DNA from: DAOUCP01 sp034432155
GTDB taxonomy: Bacteria; Chloroflexota; Anaerolineae; Epilineales; Epilineaceae
Direction of reading: 5' to 3'
NCBI GenBank assembly: GCA_034432155.1
Contig: DAOUCP010000005.1
Location: 1-36,598, forward strand
DNA: 36,598 bases
Shown: positions 15,700 through 22,877 of the stretch, in pieces
Layout of the letters: each line of letters opens with the position of its first letter
Numbering within the stretch: position 1 is the first letter of the stretch
Program-made: the position numbers and the translations under genes
Notes under the pieces: generated by a model
The model's input: the letters and a program-made list of their open reading frames with translations, nothing else
Databases searched by the model: none
Told to the model about the DNA's origin: nothing

Positions 15700-16914
15700 C
15701 TAGTTGCTGTTCTCCAAGCGCTGCCGCACCTGGCGGATAAACTCACGCGTGTTCACCTGGCGAATGTCTGGACTCGGCGTCGTCAAGCGAACCAGGTCGG
15801 CCGTCATGATGCCCTGGTCGATGGTGTCGAGGGCGGCCTTCTCGAGTCGGTCGGCGAAGGCCACCACCTCGGGGGTGCCGTCCAGCGTCCCTCGCTTGCG
15901 CAGCGCCCCCGCCCAGGCGACGATGAGGGCCATCGAGTTCGTGGAGGTCTCCTCGCCAGCCCGGTGGCGATAGTAGTGCTTCTGGACGGTGCCGTGAGCG
16001 GCTTCGTATTCAAAGTAGCCAGCCGGCGACACCAGCACCGACGACATCATCGCCAGGCTGCCACATGCCGAGGCCACCATGTCCGACATTACGTCGCCAT
16101 CGTAGTTCTTGCATGCCCAGAGGAAGCCGCCAGGGGATTTCATCACCCGTGCCACGGCGTCATCGATGAGGGTGAAGAAGAACGTTAGGCCGGTCGCCTC
16201 GTACTGGGCCTGCCAGTTGGTGCGGAATTCCTCTTCGAAAACCTCCCGAAAGAGCGCATCGTAGGTCTTGGAGATGGTGTCCTTGACGCCAAACCAGACG
16301 TCAACACGCATATCGTAGCCCAGCATGAAGCAGGCGCGGGCGAAGGAACGGATGGAATCGTCCCGATTGTGGATTCCCTGAATCACACCTGGCCCAGCGA
16401 ACTCGTGGATGGTCTGGCGCACGGACGGCCCGCCGTCGGCCGGGGTAAAGACAAGCTCCGCCTTGCCGGGCCCGGGCACGCGATACTCCTGGTTGGCATA
16501 GACGTCGCCGTACGCGTGACGGCCCACGGTGATGGGTTTCTGCCAGGACCGAACCATGGGTTGCACACGCGAGACCAGGACCGGTGTCCGAAAAACGGTG
16601 CCGTCGAGAATGCCTCGGATGGTGCCATTGGGACTGCGCCACTGCTTTTTCAGGTTGTACTCGGCGACACGTCGCGCGTCGGGCGTGATCGTGGCGCATT
16701 TCACGCCCACGCCGTATTGCTTGATGGCGTTGGCAGCGTCGATGGTGATCTGATCCTCGGTTCGGTCCCGGTTCTCCAGGCCGAGGTCGAAGTAGATCAG
16801 AGGGACGTCAACGAACGGCAGGATGAGTTCCTCCTTGACCCACTGCCACATGACCCGGGTCATCTCATCACCGTCCATCTCGACGATGGGCGATGCTACC
16901 TTCACTTGCGGCAT
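15700..16914 (-). CDS. icd: Isocitrate dehydrogenase, NADP-type homodimeric (eukaryote-like) family
   Basis: 404 residues. It interconverts isocitrate and 2-oxoglutarate plus CO2; the reverse, CO2-fixing direction is used in the reductive TCA cycle. Motifs: VEMDGDEMTRV at the N-terminus, VKCATITPD, the substrate-binding SPNGTIR, GRHAYGDVY, the metal-binding CKNYDGDVMSD, and the nucleotide segment EAAHGTVQKHYYRH. In animal NADP enzymes the equivalent of the last motif carries Arg-His contacting the NADP phosphate; here it is Lys-His, so NADP is likely but should be tested. ATG 16914 has AAGGAG 7 bp upstream. It is the first gene of the icd-aclB-aclA operon; the start of aclB is 10 bp beyond its stop codon. 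Confidence 0.94.
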   Translation of the reverse strand: MPQVKVASPIVEMDGDEMTRVMWQWVKEELILPFVDVPLIYFDLGLENRDRTEDQITIDAANAIKQYGVGVKCATITPDARRVAEYNLKKQWRSPNGTIRGILDGTVFRTPVLVSRVQPMVRSWQKPITVGRHAYGDVYANQEYRVPGPGKAELVFTPADGGPSVRQTIHEFAGPGVIQGIHNRDDSIRSFARACFMLGYDMRVDVWFGVKDTISKTYDALFREVFEEEFRTNWQAQYEATGLTFFFTLIDDAVARVMKSPGGFLWACKNYDGDVMSDMVASACGSLAMMSSVLVSPAGYFEYEAAHGTVQKHYYRHRAGEETSTNSMALIVAWAGALRKRGTLDGTPEVVAFADRLEKAALDTIDQGIMTADLVRLTTPSPDIRQVNTREFIRQVRQRLENSN

Positions 16915-16946
16915 CCCTTCACTCCTTCAGAAGATAGATAACATCC

Positions 16947-16958
16947 ATTATGCATAAT
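16947..16958. promoter_or_regulatory. Perfect 12-bp AT-rich palindrome, candidate operator
   Basis: ATTATGCATAAT is self-complementary over all 12 bases and stands out in very GC-rich surroundings. It covers the predicted -10 of the icd operon, where a bound dimeric regulator would block transcription. The regulator is not identifiable from this window. Confidence 0.5.
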
Positions 16959-16975
16959 CTAGCCCACGCTGACGA
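16947..16975 (-). promoter_or_regulatory. Predicted promoter of the icd-aclB-aclA operon
   Basis: On the minus strand, TCGTCA (16970-16975, 4 of 6) and CATAAT (16947-16952, 5 of 6) are spaced by 17 bp. Transcription would start near 16940, about 26 bp before the icd ATG. The -10 lies inside an AT-rich perfect palindrome, and the -35 lies inside a longer inverted repeat. Confidence 0.5.
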
Positions 16976-16991
16976 CCACGCCGACGTGGGC
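16962..16991. promoter_or_regulatory. Inverted repeat GCCCACG-N16-CGTGGGC at the icd -35 region
   Basis: Seven-base perfect arms at 16962-16968 and 16985-16991 flank the predicted -35 of the icd operon. Arm length and spacing suit a dimeric DNA-binding protein. It could also form a hairpin. It may act on icd, or on pckA about 50 bp further on. Confidence 0.4.
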
Positions 16992-17043
16992 TCGAGGTCA
17001 TGATACGCACGCGCGGCAGAGGGCGCCACTTTCGACGAGAACT

Positions 17044-17072
17044 TGGACAGTCGATGGCGTCAATGGTCTAAT
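17044..17072 (+). promoter_or_regulatory. Predicted sigma70-type promoter of pckA
   Basis: TGGACA (17044-17049, 5 of 6) and TCTAAT (17067-17072, 5 of 6) are separated by 17 bp. Transcription from near 17079 would give a long, GC-rich leader of about 228 bases that starts exactly at a set of spaced palindromic repeats. Confidence 0.55.
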
Positions 17073-17078
17073 ACGGGA

Positions 17079-17223
17079 GCCCGCGTGGGCGCGGGTGCGG
17101 CGGTCGCAGCCGCGAGCCTGGCGCAGGGCGTCGGGGCGACCCCGCGTGGGCACGGGTACGGCCGGTACCGTGCGGCGGCCATCGTCTGCATCCGCCCGGA
17201 GTCCGCGCGGGCGCGGGTGCGGC
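17079..17223 (+). repeat. Three palindromic 23-bp repeats spaced at exactly 61 bp in the pckA leader
   Basis: The icd-pckA gap (16915-17306) holds divergent promoters and then this array. Copies lie at 17079-17101, 17140-17162 and 17201-17223, with consensus close to CCGCGTGGGCGCGGGTGCGG. The first contains a perfect hairpin, CCCGCG-TGGG-CGCGGG (17080-17095). The second overlaps a stronger hairpin at 17151-17172 with arms CACGG(G)TAC and GTACCGTG. The intervening 38 bp are not obviously conserved. It is too divergent and too short for a CRISPR array. Confidence 0.75.
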
Positions 17224-17306
17224 CGCCGCCGGGCCCGGGCAGGCCGTGCCCCCCGCAGAAGCTTGCGCATCCGAACCGGCTATCGCACCACAAAGGAGGC
17301 ACCGCC

Positions 17307-18959
17307 ATGGAGGCAGCGACTCACCTGCAGCACATCGCCCGCTTGCTCGAGGAGCACCGCGACGTGCTGTACAACCCTGACCGGCGTCGGATGATTCAGG
17401 AGGTAGTGGACAACAAGGAGGTCATGATCTCCGCCAACGGCGCGCTGGCCACGTGGACGCCGGCGGAGTCAAGCGGACGGCGGCCCCTGGATACCTACAT
17501 GGCCCGTTGGCCCCAGAGCGAGCACACCATTGACTGGACCTCGCCCAACAACATTCCGATGCTACCCGAGACCTTTGACATGCTCGTGGAGGATGCCCTG
17601 GCCACGCTGAGCCAGCAGCGCCGCCTGTACGTGGTCGACCGCGTACTGAGCGCCGAGAGCAGCTACGCCCTGCTGACGCGCGTCATTGCCGATTGGGCGT
17701 CCACAGCGTTGTTCGCCGACAACATGTTCCGCCCCATCCCGCCCGATCTCGATCGCAGTGTGTTTGCCGGGCGCCCGTTCACCCTCCTGGTCCTGCCCTA
17801 TCACAAACTCGACCCGCTGCGCTACGAGGGCCGGCTGCGCAAGATGCCGGACGGCAAGACAGCGGACGTGGCCGTGGCCATGGACTTCGACCGGCGACTC
17901 GGCGTGGTCTACGGCTCCGCCTATGGCGGGTCGGTCAAGAAGACGATGTTTACCGTGATGAACTACTACCTGCCAGCCGAAGGCATCCTGCCCATCCACT
18001 GCTCGGCCAACGAAGGGCCGGCGGGCGACTGTGCTCTGCTCTTGGGGCTCTCCGGAACGGGGAAGACCACCCTCTCGGCAGATCCGCGGCGCGCCCTGCT
18101 GGGCGACGACGAGCACGGTTGGAGTGACGAGGGCATCGCCAACTTCGAGTATGGCTGCTACGCCAAGCTCATCAATCTCCGCCAGGAAAAGGAGCCCGAG
18201 ATCTGGCATGCCGTATTCCATGAGGCCCACTACCTGGACCACGGAGCCATCGTCGAGAACTGCATGATCTACCCCAACGGCCGCTTCGATGTCGACGACG
18301 ACCGGTTCACGCCCAACTCGCGGGCCTCGTACCCCTTGCGCTTCCTGAGCAACGTCAAGGCCGACGGCAAGAGCGGCCATCCGCGGACCATCCTCTTCTT
18401 GGCTGCCGACGCCCACGGCGTGCTGCCGCCGGTGGCACGTCTGACCAGCGAGCAGGCGATGTTGTGGTTCTTGATGGGCTACACCAGCAAACTGGCCGGC
18501 ACCGAGACGGGCATCATCGAGCCGGTGTCGACCTTCTCACGGTTCTTCGGCTCGCCTTTCATGCCCCGCAACCCGGACGACTATGCCAGGATGCTCGGCG
18601 AACGCATCGACCGCCATGGCTCCGAGGTCTATCTCATCAATACCGGCTGGAGCGGGGGCCCGTACGGTGTGGGTGCCCGCATGGACATCAGCATTACGCG
18701 CACCATCGTTGACGCCGCGCTGTCGGGCATGCTGCGGGATGCCGAGTACGTTCTGGATCCGCTCTTCCATGTGTGGATTCCCAAGGCATGTCCAGGGGTA
18801 CCGCCGGACATTCTGTTCCCGCAGAACAGCTGGTCCGATCCCGAGGCCTACCTGCAACGCGCCCGCCGGCTGGCCGGTGACTTCGCGAGCCATTGGGACA
18901 AGACGTACGGCGACAAGAGCCTGGATCCTGGCATTGCGGCTCAGTGTCCCGGCAAGTGA
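17307..18959 (+). CDS. pckA: Phosphoenolpyruvate carboxykinase (ATP)
   Basis: 550 residues. It interconverts oxaloacetate plus ATP with PEP, CO2 and ADP, feeding gluconeogenesis. Key segments are YGGSVKKTMFT (metal and substrate lysine around 211-212), the P-loop GLSGTGKTTL (G247-L256, with K253), the kinase-2 motif GDDEHGW (D267-D268), and the adenine region near FLAADAHGVLPP. The ATP-dependent class is recognised by length and by these motifs. ATG 17307 follows AAAGGAGG at 17292-17299. It is divergent from icd-aclBA and would use the oxaloacetate produced by ATP-citrate lyase; this functional link is an inference. Its 3' end overlaps the convergent glycosyltransferase gene by 19 bp. Confidence 0.96.
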   Translation: MEAATHLQHIARLLEEHRDVLYNPDRRRMIQEVVDNKEVMISANGALATWTPAESSGRRPLDTYMARWPQSEHTIDWTSPNNIPMLPETFDMLVEDALATLSQQRRLYVVDRVLSAESSYALLTRVIADWASTALFADNMFRPIPPDLDRSVFAGRPFTLLVLPYHKLDPLRYEGRLRKMPDGKTADVAVAMDFDRRLGVVYGSAYGGSVKKTMFTVMNYYLPAEGILPIHCSANEGPAGDCALLLGLSGTGKTTLSADPRRALLGDDEHGWSDEGIANFEYGCYAKLINLRQEKEPEIWHAVFHEAHYLDHGAIVENCMIYPNGRFDVDDDRFTPNSRASYPLRFLSNVKADGKSGHPRTILFLAADAHGVLPPVARLTSEQAMLWFLMGYTSKLAGTETGIIEPVSTFSRFFGSPFMPRNPDDYARMLGERIDRHGSEVYLINTGWSGGPYGVGARMDISITRTIVDAALSGMLRDAEYVLDPLFHVWIPKACPGVPPDILFPQNSWSDPEAYLQRARRLAGDFASHWDKTYGDKSLDPGIAAQCPGK

Positions 18960-20113
18960 TGGCCCGCCGGGGTGCCGCCCGGGCCGGACCGTCTTGCCAG
19001 GACAGACTCATAGACGTCGCGCGTCTCGTGGGCAGCCCGTTGCCAGGAAAACGTGCGCGCTCGCTCGAGCCCGCGGCGACGCAGCTCCGCGGCCAGGACT
19101 GGCGCCTCCAAGAGGCGACACAGAGCCTCGGCCATCGACGCCGCATCGCGGGGATCGACGTGCAACGCCGCCTCACCGGCGACCTCGGGTAGGCTGGTGC
19201 AGTTGGAGCAGACAGCCGGCGAGCCACAGGCCATGGCTTCAACGAGCGGCAAGCCGAAGCCTTCGTACTCGCTGACCATGGCGAAGGCTTGCGCCCCCGA
19301 ATAGAGGGCGGCGAGAGCCTCGTCCGGCACAAAGCCGAGCAAGTAGACTGAGCGGCGGACTGGCGAGCGCGCCAGGTCGGCGAAGAAACGGTCGTACAGC
19401 CAGCCCGGCCGGCCGACCAACACCAGCGCGTCGGTGAGGCCGGCGGCGCGAGCGCGTTCGTAGGCCACGAGGAGGCGGGAGAGGTTCTTGCGCGGCTCAA
19501 TGGTACCCACCGTCAGCACGTAGCGTTCCGGGATGCCGTAGGCGGCACAGACCGCCGCCACGGCGTCGGGGTCCTGCGGGAAGAAGCTCGGCGCTGCCGC
19601 CTCGTAGACGACGCGGATGCGGGCTGCCGGGATGCCGTAGGAGCGCACGATGTCGTCCTTGGTGAAGTGCGAGACGGCGATGAGCTGGTCGGCCCGCCGG
19701 CAAAACCGCGGCATCATGGCGCGCAGGAACCAGCGGTTCAGCGGCTTGTGGTGTTCGGGAAGATGACGAAAGACCAGGTCGTGAACGGTAAGTACCGTCG
19801 GCAGGGACCGGAACGGCGGCAGTAGGTGCTCGGTGGCATGAAAGAGCTCGCCGTCGGGAAACCGATCGTCGAAGCCGATGCCGGCCAGCTGGCCGGCGCT
19901 GACCATGAGGCGCCAGGGTTTGTAGCCCAGGCTGACGGTGCGCGCCGGCAGGTTCTCCATACCCGGCGGTGGCTGAGCGCCCCCCTCTCGGTTGTAGAAC
20001 AGAGCCAGGCGGTCGCCCAGGAGCGGTTCGAGCGCCCGGCTCAGGCTGGCGGCGTAGCGCCCCAGTCCGGCCCGGTGGTGCACGGCGGCCGAGACGTCGA
20101 CATAGATGGCCAT
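18941..20113 (-). CDS. GT4-family glycosyltransferase
   Basis: 390 residues with the two-Rossmann GT-B layout of the GT4 family. The N-terminal half begins IYVDVSAAVHHRAGLGRYA and includes the TVLTVHDLVF segment. The C-terminal half has VGTIEPRKNLSRLL (phosphate-binding region) and the EX7E nucleotide-sugar motif in EYEGFGLPLVEAMACG. It resembles mannosyl- and other hexosyltransferases of polysaccharide or glycolipid synthesis; donor and acceptor cannot be assigned. No strong ribosome site precedes ATG 20113. It is probably the last gene of an aminotransferase/flippase/glycosyltransferase unit. Its 3' end overlaps pckA by 19 bp. Confidence 0.88.
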   Translation of the reverse strand: MAIYVDVSAAVHHRAGLGRYAASLSRALEPLLGDRLALFYNREGGAQPPPGMENLPARTVSLGYKPWRLMVSAGQLAGIGFDDRFPDGELFHATEHLLPPFRSLPTVLTVHDLVFRHLPEHHKPLNRWFLRAMMPRFCRRADQLIAVSHFTKDDIVRSYGIPAARIRVVYEAAAPSFFPQDPDAVAAVCAAYGIPERYVLTVGTIEPRKNLSRLLVAYERARAAGLTDALVLVGRPGWLYDRFFADLARSPVRRSVYLLGFVPDEALAALYSGAQAFAMVSEYEGFGLPLVEAMACGSPAVCSNCTSLPEVAGEAALHVDPRDAASMAEALCRLLEAPVLAAELRRRGLERARTFSWQRAAHETRDVYESVLARRSGPGGTPAGHHLPGH

Positions 20114-20169
20114 GGGGACGGAGCATCATAGCACGGCCTGCGACCTGGCGGCGATGGCCTTTCGGCACG

Positions 20170-20254
20170 GCCGCACGTCGGCCTGCGAGGTGGTCGGCCC
20201 GGTCTCCCCGCTCGACCGCACGTCGGCTTGTCAGCCGGCCGATCTCTCTTCGTC
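20170..20254. repeat. 45-bp duplication between glycosyltransferase and flippase genes
   Basis: CCGCACGTCGGC occurs at 20171-20182 and again at 20216-20227, 45 bp apart, with further similarity after each. The second copy runs into the 3' end of the flippase-like gene at 20231, so the repeat has shaped that protein's last residues. Confidence 0.7.
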
Positions 20255-21298
20255 TGCTGCCGCACCGATCAGCAGGCGCCACCATAAGGCCAGGCTCACC
20301 ATGCCGATGGCGACGCCAAACCAGAGCGTGGCGAAGCGCGCCAGCAGGGCTGCCGCGGTCGCTTCGACGCGGCCCAGACCGAGCAGGTGCCCGCCTAGCC
20401 CGACCAGGCTGGCCTCAATGGTGCCCAGGCCGCCTGGGGTCGCCAGGGCAGCGCCGAGCAACGTGCTCAGACTGAACACCGAGACGGCGGCCATTGCGCC
20501 CGCCGGCGTGAATGTCAGCTCGGCAGCCTGACCCTGCCGCACGCCCTCCACAATCAGGTAGTAGGCAAGTCCCTCGCCGAGCCAACTGACGACGCCAACG
20601 GCAACCGCGATCAGCAGATTCCGGGGTCGCAAGAGGGTGTAGGCACTCTCGTATGCCACCCGAAGGCCATGCGCCCGTTGTCCGACGAGGGGCCAGCGCT
20701 CGATCCGGGCCAGGGCCGTCAGAGCAATGGGACGCAACCAGATGCCCATCACGGCCACCGCCATTAGGGCGAAGAGGAGAACGGCTGAGCGCCGCACGAG
20801 CGGCTGGGCACCACCCAACAAGCCACCGCCAGCCAGAATGGTCATGGCCAGCCCGTCGGTGAGTCGTTCGGCGATCACGATCGGTGCGCTGGCGCTCAAG
20901 GGCGTGCCGGCCGTCTGCTTCACCACCAGGCTCTTGGCGAACTCGCCCAGCTTACCGGGCGTGAGCACCATGGCAAAGCCGATGCCAAAGGCCCGCGTGG
21001 CGTCAGCGCGCCCCACCGGCGAACCGATCAGGCGCAGGTACCAAAGCCACTTGAGCCAGCGACCGACGTAGTTGAACAGCACGAGGGCGAGGACGAGGGG
21101 GAGGAAAGCCCAAGGAAACTGCGCCAGCGAGTGCTTGAGCTGCGCCCAGTCGCCATAGAGCGCTAGCCCGACGTAGACGCTGAAGGCCAGCAAGGCAACG
21201 AGCGGCAGCCGTCGGCGGAAGGTTGCCAGGACAGAGCTGCGGGGCGGTGGCCAGGATCCGTCGCCCATCGCTTCGGCACGCCGCGGGCCAGGGCTCAT
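20231..21298 (-). CDS. Flippase-like integral membrane protein (lysylphosphatidylglycerol synthase TM domain family)
   Basis: About 355 residues with 7-8 predicted membrane helices. Family-typical segments include LFNYVGRWLKWLWYLRLIG near the start, the LTPGKLGEFAKSLVV loop, IVIAERLTDGLAM, and STLLGAALATPGGLGTIEASL near the end; together these mark the UPF0104/YbhN (PF03706) family. Members are proposed to move lipid-linked sugars or act on phospholipids, and they often sit beside glycosyltransferases, as here. The start is uncertain: ATG 21298 is listed, but GTG 21313 is also in frame and neither has a clear ribosome site. The downstream glycosyltransferase follows after 117 bp. Confidence 0.85.
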   Translation of the reverse strand: MSPGPRRAEAMGDGSWPPPRSSVLATFRRRLPLVALLAFSVYVGLALYGDWAQLKHSLAQFPWAFLPLVLALVLFNYVGRWLKWLWYLRLIGSPVGRADATRAFGIGFAMVLTPGKLGEFAKSLVVKQTAGTPLSASAPIVIAERLTDGLAMTILAGGGLLGGAQPLVRRSAVLLFALMAVAVMGIWLRPIALTALARIERWPLVGQRAHGLRVAYESAYTLLRPRNLLIAVAVGVVSWLGEGLAYYLIVEGVRQGQAAELTFTPAGAMAAVSVFSLSTLLGAALATPGGLGTIEASLVGLGGHLLGLGRVEATAAALLARFATLWFGVAIGMVSLALWWRLLIGAAADEERSAG

Positions 21299-21323
21299 GC
21301 CGGCAGCACGCACGCGAGCCGGC

Positions 21324-22625
21324 TCACGAGGCCAGATCGCGCACCGCCGCCTCCAGCCGCTGCACCAGCTCGGGCAGAGCCTCCGCGGCCACCGAGCAGA
21401 AAGCCAGGCGCAAGTAGTTCGGTGCCAAGGCGATGACGCCCGTATCGTAGTGGTCGAGCAGCCGTCGGCGGACCGTCTCGGCGGCCAGGCGCCGTTCCGC
21501 AGGGATCTCGAGCAGCGCGAAACAGCCCGAGTTGCAAGGCAAGGGACGGAGCAGCTGGCCGTCGACGCGCGCCAGCAGGTCCTTCAGCAATCGGTAGCGC
21601 TCCCAGAGCACCTGGCGGACGGCCTCCATCGCGGCGTCGATGGTGTTGTCGCGCAGCGCTTGCAAGAGCAGAACTTGGGAGGTAGCTACCGGCGAACTGA
21701 CGGTGCCCCGCATCACACACTTGGCCTTGCTCTCGAGGGCCGGCATCACCTCGTCGGCAGGATCGAAGGGAAAGGTGACAAAGCCGACGCGGCCGCCGAA
21801 GAGGCAGAACTCCTTGGTGGCGCCGTCCACCTTGACGGGCAGCAGGTTGGGATGGGCACCGACTAGGTCCCAGAACATGGATTCGCTTGGGATCTCGGGC
21901 TCGAACACGTACCCCGCATAGGCATCGTCGCAGAGGACAACCAGCGGCCGCTGATCGGCGATGCCAAGGAGGGAGGCGCGGATGCGCACGCGTTCCTCGA
22001 CCGTTGGCGAGTAGCCGCCCGGATTTGAGGGGAAGTTCAGGACCGCAACCGCCGGCTCGCCTGCCGGCAAGTCGACCAAGGCGTCCTCGAACACCGTGCA
22101 GTTGAACCCCTCGCCCTGGTAGACGGGACCCGAAACCAACCGCGCCCCGGTACGCACGGCAAAGGCCAGCCGATAGTTGCCCCAGAAAGGCGCGGGCACG
22201 ACCACGGTCCGTCCCTCGCCGCCGAAGAGATCGGCGACCAGCGAGACGCCGTGCGTCAGCCCGACCACCACCAGCGGCAGCGCCGATGGTTTGTCCTCGG
22301 GCTGATGGCGCCGCTGGCGCTCTCGCCAGCGTTGACGCAGTTCGGCAAGGCCATCGATCGGCGAGTACGAGAGTGCCATGTTGCGGTCCGCATCTGCCAG
22401 ACCTTCCAGGGCGCCCTCGATGGCCGGCGGCGCCAGAATGCGACCGTGACCGTCGGTGATCTGGCCGATGGTTGCGTTGTACGTCTTGCCCCGCGCCTCG
22501 GCCGACTGGAAAGGAATGTCCGGTGGGTAGGCAGCTCGGCGGCCCAGCGGCGAGAGGCTGGCCCACAGGCTGGGCGCGCGCGCTTGGATGGTCGCGTTCA
22601 GGCGGTTGACGAGCTCATCGGCCAC
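21324..22625 (-). CDS. PLP-dependent aminotransferase, class I/II
   Basis: 433 residues with fold-type I layout. TYNATIGQITDGHGRI lies near the N-terminus, LNFPSNPGGYSPT corresponds to the substrate/PLP NPTG-like motif, VLCDDAYAGYVFE holds the PLP-binding Asp and Tyr, and VDGATKEFCLFGGRVGFV holds the Schiff-base Lys and the phosphate-binding Arg. It is distinct from the aspartate-aminotransferase-like gene at 24089 and belongs to a divergent subgroup; the substrate cannot be told. GTG 22625 has AGGAAGGA 7 bp upstream. It is the first gene of the minus-strand unit with the flippase-like and glycosyltransferase genes. Confidence 0.88.
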   Translation of the reverse strand: MADELVNRLNATIQARAPSLWASLSPLGRRAAYPPDIPFQSAEARGKTYNATIGQITDGHGRILAPPAIEGALEGLADADRNMALSYSPIDGLAELRQRWRERQRRHQPEDKPSALPLVVVGLTHGVSLVADLFGGEGRTVVVPAPFWGNYRLAFAVRTGARLVSGPVYQGEGFNCTVFEDALVDLPAGEPAVAVLNFPSNPGGYSPTVEERVRIRASLLGIADQRPLVVLCDDAYAGYVFEPEIPSESMFWDLVGAHPNLLPVKVDGATKEFCLFGGRVGFVTFPFDPADEVMPALESKAKCVMRGTVSSPVATSQVLLLQALRDNTIDAAMEAVRQVLWERYRLLKDLLARVDGQLLRPLPCNSGCFALLEIPAERRLAAETVRRRLLDHYDTGVIALAPNYLRLAFCSVAAEALPELVQRLEAAVRDLAS

Positions 22626-22652
22626 GATGGATTCCTTCCTCTACTTGCGGCA

Positions 22653-22687
22653 GCATCGCGCTGTCGCATCCTGCGCAGCCGCGATGC
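22653..22687. promoter_or_regulatory. Inverted repeat GCATCGCG-N19-CGCGATGC upstream of the aminotransferase
   Basis: Perfect 8-base arms lie 28-62 bp upstream of the aminotransferase GTG in the 252-bp divergent gap. It could be an operator or an RNA hairpin in the minus-strand leader. Confidence 0.4.
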
Positions 22688-22778
22688 GGAGCGCAATGCT
22701 ACTCGGGCGGCTTTGGCGGCGCCAGTCTGTGCGTCGGCGGGGGGCACGATCGGTACGGCATGCTCCCTACACCACACG

Positions 22779-22787
22779 TGTTATAAT
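22779..22787 (+). promoter_or_regulatory. Extended -10 promoter for the nucleotidyltransferase gene
   Basis: TG-T-TATAAT is a perfect extended -10 (TGnTATAAT). No good -35 lies 16-18 bp upstream, which fits extended -10 promoters that do not need one. Transcription would start near 22794, 84 bases before the ATG at 22878. Confidence 0.6.
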
Positions 22788-22877
22788 CCGGCCGCCCGAG
22801 GCGCGGAGGAGCGCTGGGCGGTCCGCCTCGGGGCTGGCGAAGGCCGTCATCCGTTGTCGCTCGGCCGAGGTGGCAGA

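Noticed and set aside
17079..17223. Possible CRISPR array (three palindromic repeats of 23 bp with 38-bp spacers)
   Set aside because: Dimensions are CRISPR-like, but the copies differ at several positions, there are only three, the sequence is low-complexity G/C, and no cas gene is present.
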